Part shown: piece after piece, positions 7,141 through 13,306 of the stretch
Position numbering within the stretch: the first letter of the stretch is position 1
Layout: each line of letters begins with the position of its first letter
DNA from: Desulfofustis sp.
GTDB taxonomy: Bacteria; Desulfobacterota; Desulfobulbia; Desulfobulbales; Desulfocapsaceae
Length of the DNA: 15,022 nucleotides
Direction: 5' to 3'
Assembly: GCA_030145365.1 (NCBI GenBank)
Contig: JAQYVS010000143.1
Coordinates: 1 to 15,022 of the forward strand
Notes under the pieces: model-generated
Told to the model about the DNA's origin: nothing
Seen by the model: only the letters and a program-made list of their open reading frames with translations
Databases searched by the model: none
Position numbers and translations under genes: made by a program

Positions 7141-7452
7141 TCAGATCAGCGACTTTCTGCTGTAGCAGAGCCCCCAGAACATTCCATCTTCTCGATGTGT
7201 CAACCAGACAAAGAGGCCAGCCATTTGCAGCCCTTCATCACGATCCGCTCTAAAGTGTTGTAGCAACTCTAATTGCTAACTTCAAGAAATACGAAAAGTC
7301 GAAGATTTCCATCTTCTCTCAAGGCTAATGCTAAAATGAGATCTCTCTGGGCAACACCCAAAGACTCACAGGTTGATGAAAATGAATTGAGCGGGGAGCT
7401 GGTTTGGTGTTTCTTGATTGAGATAGCACGAGACAGCAGTCAGGCGGTCCAT
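7141..7452 (-). pseudogene. Possible remnant of a decayed gene
   Basis: On the minus strand three open segments overlap end to end in different frames: 7452-7366 (29 codons from an ATG, beginning MDRLTAVSCYLNQETP and ending INL), 7439-7269 (57 codons, with CESLGVAQRDLILALALRE) and 7275-7141 (45 codons, with RADRDEGLQMAGLFVWLTH). Each looks protein-like, and they can be joined by two frameshifts, one near 7370 and one near 7272. The first segment faintly recalls the start of phage-type winged-helix regulators (a TPxQLPAQ-like stretch), but that is a weak impression. No ribosome binding site is obvious. The region could equally be non-coding spacer. Confidence 0.28.
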
Positions 7453-7486
7453 GCGTTGAACTGAGTCCTGCTGCTGGAAAACTGGA

Positions 7487-8248
7487 TTAATCCGTTCGCT
7501 CCGGTGGGAAGAGCCTTGAGATGAGCGAGCGTTTTTGTACCGGCTGATTCATGAGAATGGCGAGGTTATCCATGGCGGTATAGTTGCGATCCCAGAGTTC
7601 AATGGCGGCTTCGTAATTCTTCTTTGCTGCTTCAAGATTGCCCTCATAGCGGTTGATCATCCCAAGATTTGTCAGCGAGACCGATAGCCTTCTTGGCGTT
7701 TCTATCTGTGCATCAAGTATGAGATTTACCCGCTTTTTCAAGACTGTGTCGACATTCATTTCAGACAGGGCCGGATCATCCTCATTAAAAAATGGGCGTA
7801 TCTTTGCTTTAATCTCTTCTTCCGACAATGATCCCATTTCCATCATCCAGGCTTCGTAAATAGCAATTGCCTGCCTGGTATAGTCAGCCGCAGCAGCCAA
7901 ACTTTTCTGCATGGACGGTTTCTTGATATCTTGTTTGGTCAATACTTCCGTCTCCAGTTCCACCAGGTAAACGGTGGCCTTGTTATTGAGCAGCACCCCG
8001 ATTTCGTAGGAATCGGCATATCCCGGGGTTTTTTGATAGATGGCCAGCATCTGGTCTAGAAGGGACAGGGCCTGGACATATTCATCGCTTTCCAGCTCCT
8101 TATCATATTTCTGGAAGAGCTCTTTGGCCGGCAAAATACGGGGGTCTTCCGCCTTGTTGATGGCTCCGTAATAAAAATATGAACCGATAAAGATTGAAGC
8201 GGTAATGGTAAGGACAAGGGCAAGGACTTTCTTCGTGCCTGATTGCAT
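7487..8248 (-). CDS. Membrane-anchored TPR-repeat protein
   Basis: This is a 253-residue protein with one N-terminal membrane helix (about residues 8-28, after MQSGTKK) and a helical periplasmic or extracytoplasmic part. The clearest tetratricopeptide repeat spans about 191-224 (SLTNLGMINRYEGNLEAA onward, ending near YTAMDNLA). Weaker helical pairs at 55-72, 84-100 and 116-136 resemble degenerate TPRs. Such proteins act as scaffolds; no enzymatic motif is present. It lies 76 bp downstream of the symporter gene on the same strand and is probably co-transcribed, which hints at a role in assembling or regulating the transporter, though this is only context. The ribosome binding site is weak (AAAGG about 12 bp upstream). 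The start is kept because it gives a proper signal anchor. Confidence 0.75.
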   Translation of the reverse strand: MQSGTKKVLALVLTITASIFIGSYFYYGAINKAEDPRILPAKELFQKYDKELESDEYVQALSLLDQMLAIYQKTPGYADSYEIGVLLNNKATVYLVELETEVLTKQDIKKPSMQKSLAAAADYTRQAIAIYEAWMMEMGSLSEEEIKAKIRPFFNEDDPALSEMNVDTVLKKRVNLILDAQIETPRRLSVSLTNLGMINRYEGNLEAAKKNYEAAIELWDRNYTAMDNLAILMNQPVQKRSLISRLFPPERTD

Positions 8249-8282
8249 TGACGGAATAGCCTTTATAGGTATGAGTGGGACA

Positions 8283-8316
8283 TTCGGTCTCCGCCTGAAA
8301 CCAAGCGGAGACCGAA
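8283..8316 (-). other. Perfect 12-bp hairpin between symporter and TPR genes
   Basis: TTCGGTCTCCGC (8283-8294) is the exact reverse complement of 8305-8316 across a 10-nt loop. In the direction of transcription the stem is followed by TGTCCC, with no U-tract, so it is not a classical terminator. It lies 8 nt after the symporter stop codon and may protect the symporter mRNA from 3' decay or lower TPR gene expression. Confidence 0.7.
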
Positions 8317-8324
8317 AAGAGATG

Positions 8325-10010
8325 TTATCTGATGCCGTGGACTTCTTCGGCCAGATGTTTTCTGATTTCTTCCGGAGTATCCGGTGTTGCCAAAGATACT
8401 ACAATGTTGGCAAGAATTGCAAGCGGAGCTGCGATCCAGGCAAAATACCAGGGATTCAGCCAGTACCCGACAAATGCTGCGCCGGGAAGTGCGACTCCGA
8501 ATTTTCCACAGATAAAATAAACCAGGGCAATCGCGGTAAATCCTGCACCAACGATTATACTGGCCCAGGCTCCCTCACGGTTCGAGCGACTCCACCAGAT
8601 TCCCATCAGGAACAATGGGAAGATTGTGCAGCCGGCAATGGAGAAGGCCAGTGCGACAAGCTGAGCAACAAGGGCCAGCTTAAGAAGTGCGACCACCATG
8701 ACACCGAGTGCCATTGCAATGGTTGCTAGACGTGCTGCTCTGATCTGTGCCTCTCCCGATGCCTCCGGGTTGAAGACCCGGTAGTAGATATCGTTTGAAA
8801 ATGCTGAGGATCCTGCTACCAGCAATCCTGAAACGGTTGAAAACGCAGCCGAGACAGCACCGGCGGCCAGGAATCCGACAATAATCGGATTTACGGTGCC
8901 GAGCTGGGCCGTATAAACAACAATCGCATCTGAGGCCAGCTTTCCAACTTCCGGGTTGGTAGACAGGATTCTACCGAAAGCGGCATACAGCGGCGCGGTC
9001 CAATAGAGCAGACAGATGAAGAACAGACCCCAGGTAACCGACCAGCGGGCGTCACTGGGTTTAGGTACAACATAGAACTTCTGGATAACATGGGGAAGTC
9101 CGGCGGTACCGATCATCAGGGCAAAACAGGTTGCCATCCACTGGAAAAAGGTTTTGCCGGTTGCCGGATCCCACGGCATCGCATACTCTGGCTGGGGCAC
9201 CGTCTGCATGGCATGCCCAAGGGAGCTAACGAACCCTGTTGCGTTACCGGCCACGATATCAGATACCACCCTCCCGTAACCAAGCTCTGGAATCAGCCAG
9301 AAATAGTCGAACTTGAAGGTGAGGATAAAGGCCGGGATCAGAAAGGCGGTAATCAGGATGATATACTGAACAATCTGGTTTTTGGTAACACCAAGCATAC
9401 CCGAGATGATTACGTAGCCAAGAACAACTGTACCACCAACGATAACAGACCAGGTATAACTCATTCCCATGATCCACTTGAACATCAGGCCGATACCACC
9501 AAACTGGCCGACGCAATAGCAGAACGATATGAAAATTGCAATCAACGCGGTAAATATCCGCAGACCTGACGAGTAGTAACGATCGCCGATAAAGTCAGTG
9601 GCCGTATACTTACCGAATCTTCTGATCTGGGAAGCCATCAGCAGCAGCAGCAGACAATAACCGCCGGTCCAACCAACGACATATGATAGTCCATGGTAGC
9701 CGCTGCCGTACATGATTCCTGCCATGCCCAGAAACGAGGCTGCCGACATCCAGTTTGAGGCGATGGCCGCACCCGAGCCGACACGCGAAATTGATCGGCC
9801 CGCAGCGTAGTAGCCTTCTGTTCCCTCAGCTTTGTTCATGAATCCGACAACAATGAATAATAAAATTGTTGCCAGCAAAATGATTGCCGGTATCGTTTTG
9901 AATCCTCCCTCGAGGGTTCCGCCGCTCGCAGCAAAAGCTGGAACCGCCACGAGTAGGAACGCCGACAAAAAGATTAAAACCGATAGTGCTCTATATGTGA
10001 TTCTTTTCAT
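8325..10010 (-). CDS. Sodium/solute symporter large subunit (VC_2705-type, SSS family)
   Basis: This 561-residue transporter of the solute:sodium symporter family is related to acetate permease ActP. An N-terminal signal-like segment (1-28, ending AFAAS) precedes about 13 predicted helices. Family landmarks include SNWMSAASFLGMAGIMYGSG (85-104), RFGKYTATDFIGDRY (131-145), GTAGLPHVIQKFY (301-313) and AGAVSAAFSTVSGLLVAGSSA (383-403), which correspond to the Na+ and substrate-path helices of ActP/PutP-type carriers. The likely substrate is a short organic acid such as acetate, but sequence alone does not settle this. AGGAGGAA at 10017-10024 overlaps the stop codon of the small-subunit gene, and the genes are 12 bp apart, so the two are co-translated. 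The cNMP/CBS/DUF294 protein encoded upstream is the probable regulator, as in other genomes with this symporter type. Confidence 0.9.
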   Translation of the reverse strand: MKRITYRALSVLIFLSAFLLVAVPAFAASGGTLEGGFKTIPAIILLATILLFIVVGFMNKAEGTEGYYAAGRSISRVGSGAAIASNWMSAASFLGMAGIMYGSGYHGLSYVVGWTGGYCLLLLLMASQIRRFGKYTATDFIGDRYYSSGLRIFTALIAIFISFCYCVGQFGGIGLMFKWIMGMSYTWSVIVGGTVVLGYVIISGMLGVTKNQIVQYIILITAFLIPAFILTFKFDYFWLIPELGYGRVVSDIVAGNATGFVSSLGHAMQTVPQPEYAMPWDPATGKTFFQWMATCFALMIGTAGLPHVIQKFYVVPKPSDARWSVTWGLFFICLLYWTAPLYAAFGRILSTNPEVGKLASDAIVVYTAQLGTVNPIIVGFLAAGAVSAAFSTVSGLLVAGSSAFSNDIYYRVFNPEASGEAQIRAARLATIAMALGVMVVALLKLALVAQLVALAFSIAGCTIFPLFLMGIWWSRSNREGAWASIIVGAGFTAIALVYFICGKFGVALPGAAFVGYWLNPWYFAWIAAPLAILANIVVSLATPDTPEEIRKHLAEEVHGIR

Positions 10011-10022
10011 TTCCGGTTCCTC

Positions 10023-10730
10023 CTATTCGAATGAAGATTCCATTCCGTGTTTTTTCATTAGCTTATCAATCACAAAACAGTACACCAGACAGATCAAAAC
10101 AAAGATTGTCAGGGTGACGAGTGCGGTGAAAAAATAATGAAACGGGAAACCGAAAACGATTGTATCGGTGAGAACCGATTGATTATGAATAAGAAATTTA
10201 TCCATAACTGGCTTCAGCGCAGGATCGCCCATTGCCATTTTATCGGGGGTGATGGCGCTTAAGCCATACGGCACAACGGCCATCATGGCAGCGTTTTCTG
10301 AAATGCCCATGGCCGAGTTGATAAAACCGACATCCACCGTTTTATCATCTGCCGCTTTGGCAGCTGCGTCCAGCAGGGCGGCCTGGTCGGCAGCAGGTAG
10401 AATGTTGTAGACTGTTGAAGTAAATGCATTTTTTAACGGTTCATTTTGCAGCAGGGCAGCACTCTTACCAAGTACGGCCAGGTACATGTTGGCTGCAGCC
10501 ACTTTGTCCTCGGCTGAAGCACTGCCGTCAGCGAGGGTTGGAGCATACTTCATGTACGCCGCATAAGGGGCTTCGGGAGTTGGGGTTTCCATTATTTTGA
10601 GAAGAATCTGGAACCCATACGTCACAACACCCCAGATGACCAGCCCAATGATAATTGCACGGATATTCTCCTTTAGAAACGGTGTTGATGGCTTGAAAAA
10701 GTTAACGTCATAGCTCTTACCTTCTTCCAT
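10023..10730 (-). CDS. Symporter small subunit (DUF4212-like) with large insertion
   Basis: This 235-residue protein has two membrane helices (about 24-47 and 198-221). The N-terminal part (FLKENIRAIIIGLVIWGVVT, then YGFQILL) and the C-terminal part (GFPFHYFFTALV, then VYCFVIDKLMKKHG) match the two halves of the DUF4212 sodium/substrate symporter small subunit, normally about 80-100 residues. Between them, residues 48-190 form an alanine-rich, mostly helical segment with no counterpart I know in the usual family. By topology it should lie outside the cytoplasm. It could bind substrate or dock the TPR protein encoded by the same operon. AGGAGGAG at 10735-10742 is a very strong ribosome binding site. 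The gene is followed after 12 bp by the large subunit. The division into halves is visible; the role of the insertion is inference. Confidence 0.78.
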   Translation of the reverse strand: MEEGKSYDVNFFKPSTPFLKENIRAIIIGLVIWGVVTYGFQILLKIMETPTPEAPYAAYMKYAPTLADGSASAEDKVAAANMYLAVLGKSAALLQNEPLKNAFTSTVYNILPAADQAALLDAAAKAADDKTVDVGFINSAMGISENAAMMAVVPYGLSAITPDKMAMGDPALKPVMDKFLIHNQSVLTDTIVFGFPFHYFFTALVTLTIFVLICLVYCFVIDKLMKKHGMESSFE

Positions 10731-11002
10731 TTTTCTCCTCCTTTTTAATGACTGCGTTCCATTCTCCCGGTTAACCGATGGTTTCCTGAGAACAGCCTAA
10801 CCCCTGAAAAGCGGGTATATAAAAAATCCGGAAAACCAGGAAATGAAGAGAACCCCCTTCCTCCCATTTTCTGCATCCCGGACTTGCCACACACTAAAAA
10901 GTTGCTAACTACTCTTTGTATCAATTCTCCTTCCACAACGTAGTACTATCGACCGTGTGATACGACACTGTCTTTCTCACCCGTTTAATGGGATGTTAAG
11001 CC

Positions 11003-11031
11003 TCTATACGTTCCGATTTGTACTTATTCAA
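11003..11031 (-). promoter_or_regulatory. Candidate sigma70 promoter of the symporter operon
   Basis: On the minus strand TTGAAT (11031-11026) and TATAGA (11008-11003) are separated by exactly 17 bp, each matching the consensus at four of six positions. Transcription would begin near 10996 and leave a leader of about 265 nt before the small-subunit gene. The -35 hexamer overlaps the edge of the palindrome cluster at 11030-11091. Confidence 0.45.
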
Positions 11032-11091
11032 TGACTCTAGTCTAGAATAATAAATGATATTATTCATCATTTTTTTTTATCATGAGTCATT
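11030..11091. promoter_or_regulatory. Cluster of nested palindromes upstream of the symporter promoter
   Basis: AATGACTC (11030-11037) is the reverse complement of GAGTCATT (11084-11091). Within this frame lie TCTAG-T-CTAGA (11036-11046) and GAATAAT-7nt-ATTATTC (11045-11065), plus a run of eight or more T. The block is very AT-rich and sits between two divergently oriented candidate promoters. It looks like a regulator binding region or a curved upstream element. Confidence 0.5.
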
Positions 11092-11106
11092 TTACTGCAA
11101 TATAAT
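11077..11106 (+). promoter_or_regulatory. Candidate divergent promoter
   Basis: A perfect TATAAT (11101-11106) is preceded by TTATCA (11077-11082), which matches four of six consensus bases, at 18-bp spacing. It points away from the symporter operon and would transcribe the small ORF and hairpin at 11165-11287, antisense to the gap and then towards the DUF294 gene. The AT-rich surroundings raise the chance of a false match. Confidence 0.4.
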
Positions 11107-11164
11107 AACATTATTTATGCAAAATTATCTGAGATTTTTGCGTTATTTCGGGAGGTTAAATAGA

Positions 11165-11287
11165 ATGCGGAAAATCCTGATAAATAGGCTTAAATTTAAA
11201 CTATTTACACTGTGGGACAGTGCAGATAGTTCAGTAGCCCCGCCCTTATCCCGTCGTCACAATCACACTCACCGGATGATGCACTAA
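11165..11287 (+). CDS. Possible small protein, 40 residues, divergent from the symporter
   Basis: This short ORF begins with MRKILINRLKFKLFTLW and ends in a His- and Arg-rich tail (SRRHNHTHRMMH). GGGAGG at 11150-11155 gives a proper ribosome binding site 9 nt before the ATG, and a candidate promoter lies about 60 bp upstream. I recognise no family. The N-terminal half is basic and amphipathic; the tail could bind metal. The ORF also contains the hairpin at 11199-11231, so the transcript might instead act as RNA. Coding status is uncertain because the ORF is short and composition is not decisive. Confidence 0.3.
   Translation: MRKILINRLKFKLFTLWDSADSSVAPPLSRRHNHTHRMMH
11199..11231. other. Symmetric two-step hairpin in the symporter upstream region
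   Basis: AACTAT-TTA-CACTGT, then GGG, then ACAGTG-CAG-ATAGTT: two 6-bp perfect stems are separated by a symmetric 3-nt internal loop and closed by a 3-nt loop. It can form on either strand. It lies between the end of the DUF294 gene and the symporter promoter. It may be a protein-binding site or a structured RNA element. Confidence 0.45.
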
Positions 11288-11317
11288 AAAAAATCATATT
11301 GGGCGGGAGGACGCCCA
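11286..11317 (-). terminator. Candidate terminator of the AAA-Lon/DUF294 operon
   Basis: On the minus strand TGGGCG (11317-11312) pairs with CGCCCA (11305-11300) around a 6-nt loop. Seven bases (ATATGA and one flanking base) separate the stem from a run of eight T at 11293-11286. The gap between stem and T-run is longer than ideal, so termination may be inefficient. Confidence 0.45.
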
Positions 11318-11403
11318 GGAAATGAAAGTTCAATATCAATGAAATGACAATGTCAGGAGTTGAAAAATTCTCTTGTAAGAACGTTGCGGGCCCTCGGATT
11401 TTC

Positions 11404-13305
11404 TCAGGCTGTTCCGGTGAATTCGATACTCATCTTCTGCTGAATTCCCTCAATCCTTTTGAATATCTCCTTGAGCATGGTCTGATCGATACGGGTCAGA
11501 TGTTTGGGATTGATGAAATTATCCGCTTTGCCGTCCTCTTCCGTAATCGCGGTTATCTGCCTGATAAAACGCAGGTTCATCAAATAACGATAGGACTGGA
11601 CGATATCTTCATACTCCTCTTTGGACAAGACACGCTTTTCGTGGATCTTTTCCAGTCTTGCCAAGGTGTTTGTCTCTCTTATCGCGTGTTTCAAACTATA
11701 AATCCGGGCAAAATCAATGATCGGCATCATCGCCCGTTTTATATCAAAAGAATCTTTGTGCTCACCTTTTGACTGGACAACAATATTTCTGAAGAACCCC
11801 AGTGGAGGTCGGAAGTTAAATGCATTCTCAACGAGATATTTAAAAAAGAAGCCAGTCCATTTTCCTAGAGAAGAGAAAAGATAATCGCTTAATTCATCAG
11901 CCAACTCCCGTGATCCCCAGGCCCACCTGAAATCAAAAAAAATTGCTGAGGAAAGCAGATCTTCTTGGTTTGTCGCATTAATCCATTTGGAGAAATAATT
12001 CTTCCATTGGGAAATCGGCTGGCACCAGGCCGGGTTTTGGGCCATATTGTTGCCTTCACAGAAAGCGAATCCAGCCTGATCAAGCCACCCGCAGATATCT
12101 GCTGCCAGATCAAGAAAATACCTTTCCGCCTGTTCCTTTTCCTCTTTATCAGTAAGATCTTCATAGATGATCGCATTGTCCTGGTCGGTCTTCAGGGTCT
12201 GTTCGTTACGCCCCTCGCTACCCATAATGATAAAGGTAAAATTGCAGGGCGGCGGACCCGCTTTTTCAACTGCAAAACCAACTAATTTCTCAAGTACTTC
12301 GTCAGCAACGGTGGTGATCAGACTGGTGAGATTTTCGGGTTGAGCCCCGTTTTTAATGGGCTCGATCAACAGCCCCGGCAACCTGCTGTGGATATTTTCC
12401 AACTGCTCCGGGGTTGAAGCGTGGGTGATTTCCTGGATAAGAAAATATGGAGAACGACTCTGCTCTGTGATAATCCTTCGGTCCGTGAGCATACCGGACA
12501 CCTCTTCATCGTCGTTTACCACTGCCAGGTGTGAGATTCCCCGCTCGATCATTAACAGATAGGCCTCAAAGACCTGGGAATCCTCCGGTAAGGTAATGAG
12601 CGGTGCTGACATGATGTCGGCAACCGAACTACTTTTGTCGAAATCAACGGCAACTACCCGCTTTCTCAGATCTTCGTCGGTTATGATGCCGCCGATCTTT
12701 CCCCCTTCGCCTTGTACCAGCAGATAACCCGTTTCATCTTCCGTCATTTTTTCCGCGGCATCTCTGACGCTCATCATTGCCGGACAGCTGATGAATGTCG
12801 GATTGAAAATTGAGCTGACGCGCTGATGGAAAAACGGTGATGTTTTTTCGGCACTTTCCACCTGCCTGGAGATCATCTCGGCATATGACCGATCAAGCAT
12901 CTTTTTGCCGAAGGTGTTGGTGAAGAATTCTTTAAAATCCTCCTGCTCTTCACAGATATCCAGGAACACCACCTTCGGCAGTTTATAAAACGTGGTATCT
13001 TCACTCAGTTTCATGTTCCTGACGGCAAGCGAGCTGTTGACAAGCATGGAGATGCCCCCGTAACAATCACCTTCGGACAATATTCGGCGAAGGGTTTTTT
13101 TCCCTCCCTTCTCATAATAAAGTTCTGCCGACCCCTTTGCTACAACGTACAGGTGTTCGACCTTGCTCTTGCCCCGTACGAACATAATTTCATCCTTTTT
13201 TCCTTTGGCCTCTTGAAAATGAGACTGCAAATCCGACATTTTCTGCTCAGACAGAAAAGAGAACGGGGGTGTCTGGGAAATATTTGTCAGGTCAAGATGA
13301 TGCAT
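11404..13305 (-). CDS. cNMP-fold/CBS/DUF294 nucleotidyltransferase-like regulator
   Basis: This 633-residue cytoplasmic signalling protein has a cyclic-nucleotide-binding fold (about 15-120), a CBS pair (about 165-282, with GGIITDEDLRKRV and GMLTDRRII closing the two repeats) and a DUF294 nucleotidyltransferase-like domain. Its core is MGSEGRNEQTLKTDQDNAII (361-380), similar to GlnD-type nucleotidyltransferases, and it is followed by the DUF294 C-terminal helical region (about 400-630). The GSxGRxEQ and TDQDNA motifs are intact, so transferase activity is plausible. CBS pairs usually sense adenine nucleotides. The cNMP fold has YGG instead of FGE and lacks the usual Arg-Ser/Thr-Ala, so its ligand may not be cAMP. 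Genes of this type accompany VC_2705-type symporters, whose transport they probably control. The start has GAGG 7 bp upstream and is 1 bp after the stop codon of the AAA-Lon gene. Confidence 0.9.
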   Translation of the reverse strand: MHHLDLTNISQTPPFSFLSEQKMSDLQSHFQEAKGKKDEIMFVRGKSKVEHLYVVAKGSAELYYEKGGKKTLRRILSEGDCYGGISMLVNSSLAVRNMKLSEDTTFYKLPKVVFLDICEEQEDFKEFFTNTFGKKMLDRSYAEMISRQVESAEKTSPFFHQRVSSIFNPTFISCPAMMSVRDAAEKMTEDETGYLLVQGEGGKIGGIITDEDLRKRVVAVDFDKSSSVADIMSAPLITLPEDSQVFEAYLLMIERGISHLAVVNDDEEVSGMLTDRRIITEQSRSPYFLIQEITHASTPEQLENIHSRLPGLLIEPIKNGAQPENLTSLITTVADEVLEKLVGFAVEKAGPPPCNFTFIIMGSEGRNEQTLKTDQDNAIIYEDLTDKEEKEQAERYFLDLAADICGWLDQAGFAFCEGNNMAQNPAWCQPISQWKNYFSKWINATNQEDLLSSAIFFDFRWAWGSRELADELSDYLFSSLGKWTGFFFKYLVENAFNFRPPLGFFRNIVVQSKGEHKDSFDIKRAMMPIIDFARIYSLKHAIRETNTLARLEKIHEKRVLSKEEYEDIVQSYRYLMNLRFIRQITAITEEDGKADNFINPKHLTRIDQTMLKEIFKRIEGIQQKMSIEFTGTA

Positions 13306-13306
13306 G

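Larger units (their letters stand above)
7068..7486. other. Intergenic region between the TPR gene and the membrane-redox-moeA operon
   Basis: This 419-bp stretch separates two minus-strand gene groups. Apart from the palindromes near its left end and the possible gene remnant, I see no RNA gene. No stable hairpin with a T-run follows the TPR gene, so it is unclear where that transcript ends. Confidence 0.45.
10731..11403. other. 673-bp regulatory gap between DUF294 gene and symporter genes
   Basis: The gap holds, in the direction of minus-strand transcription, the candidate terminator, a two-step hairpin, the palindrome cluster with two divergent candidate promoters, and a leader of about 265 nt. 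The leader contains a 10-bp palindrome CGGTTAACCG (10768-10777), 38 bp before the small-subunit ATG. I do not recognise a known riboswitch in the leader. It is long enough to contain one or a small RNA. Confidence 0.5.

Noticed and set aside
7273..7464. Plus-strand ORF of 63 codons
   Set aside because: No ribosome binding site, low-complexity basic sequence, and it is antisense to the more protein-like minus-strand segments.
8283..8316. Hairpin as the terminator of the symporter gene
   Set aside because: No U-tract follows on the minus strand, so it is listed as a structural element instead.
8205..8729. Plus-strand ORF of 174 codons
   Set aside because: It lies opposite the symporter and TPR genes; its Cys- and Gly-rich sequence is a shadow of the coding strand.
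9090..9569. Plus-strand ORF of 159 codons
   Set aside because: It is fully antisense to the well-supported symporter gene and has no domain signal.
10871..10889. Sigma54-like promoter (TGGC and TGC boxes) on the minus strand before the symporter genes
   Set aside because: The GG and GC dinucleotides are 12 bp apart rather than the required 10 bp, so the site would not fit sigma54.
10745..10936. Minus-strand ORF of 63 codons in the symporter leader
   Set aside because: It has a GTG start without a usable ribosome binding site, no recognisable motif, and lies inside a probable untranslated leader.
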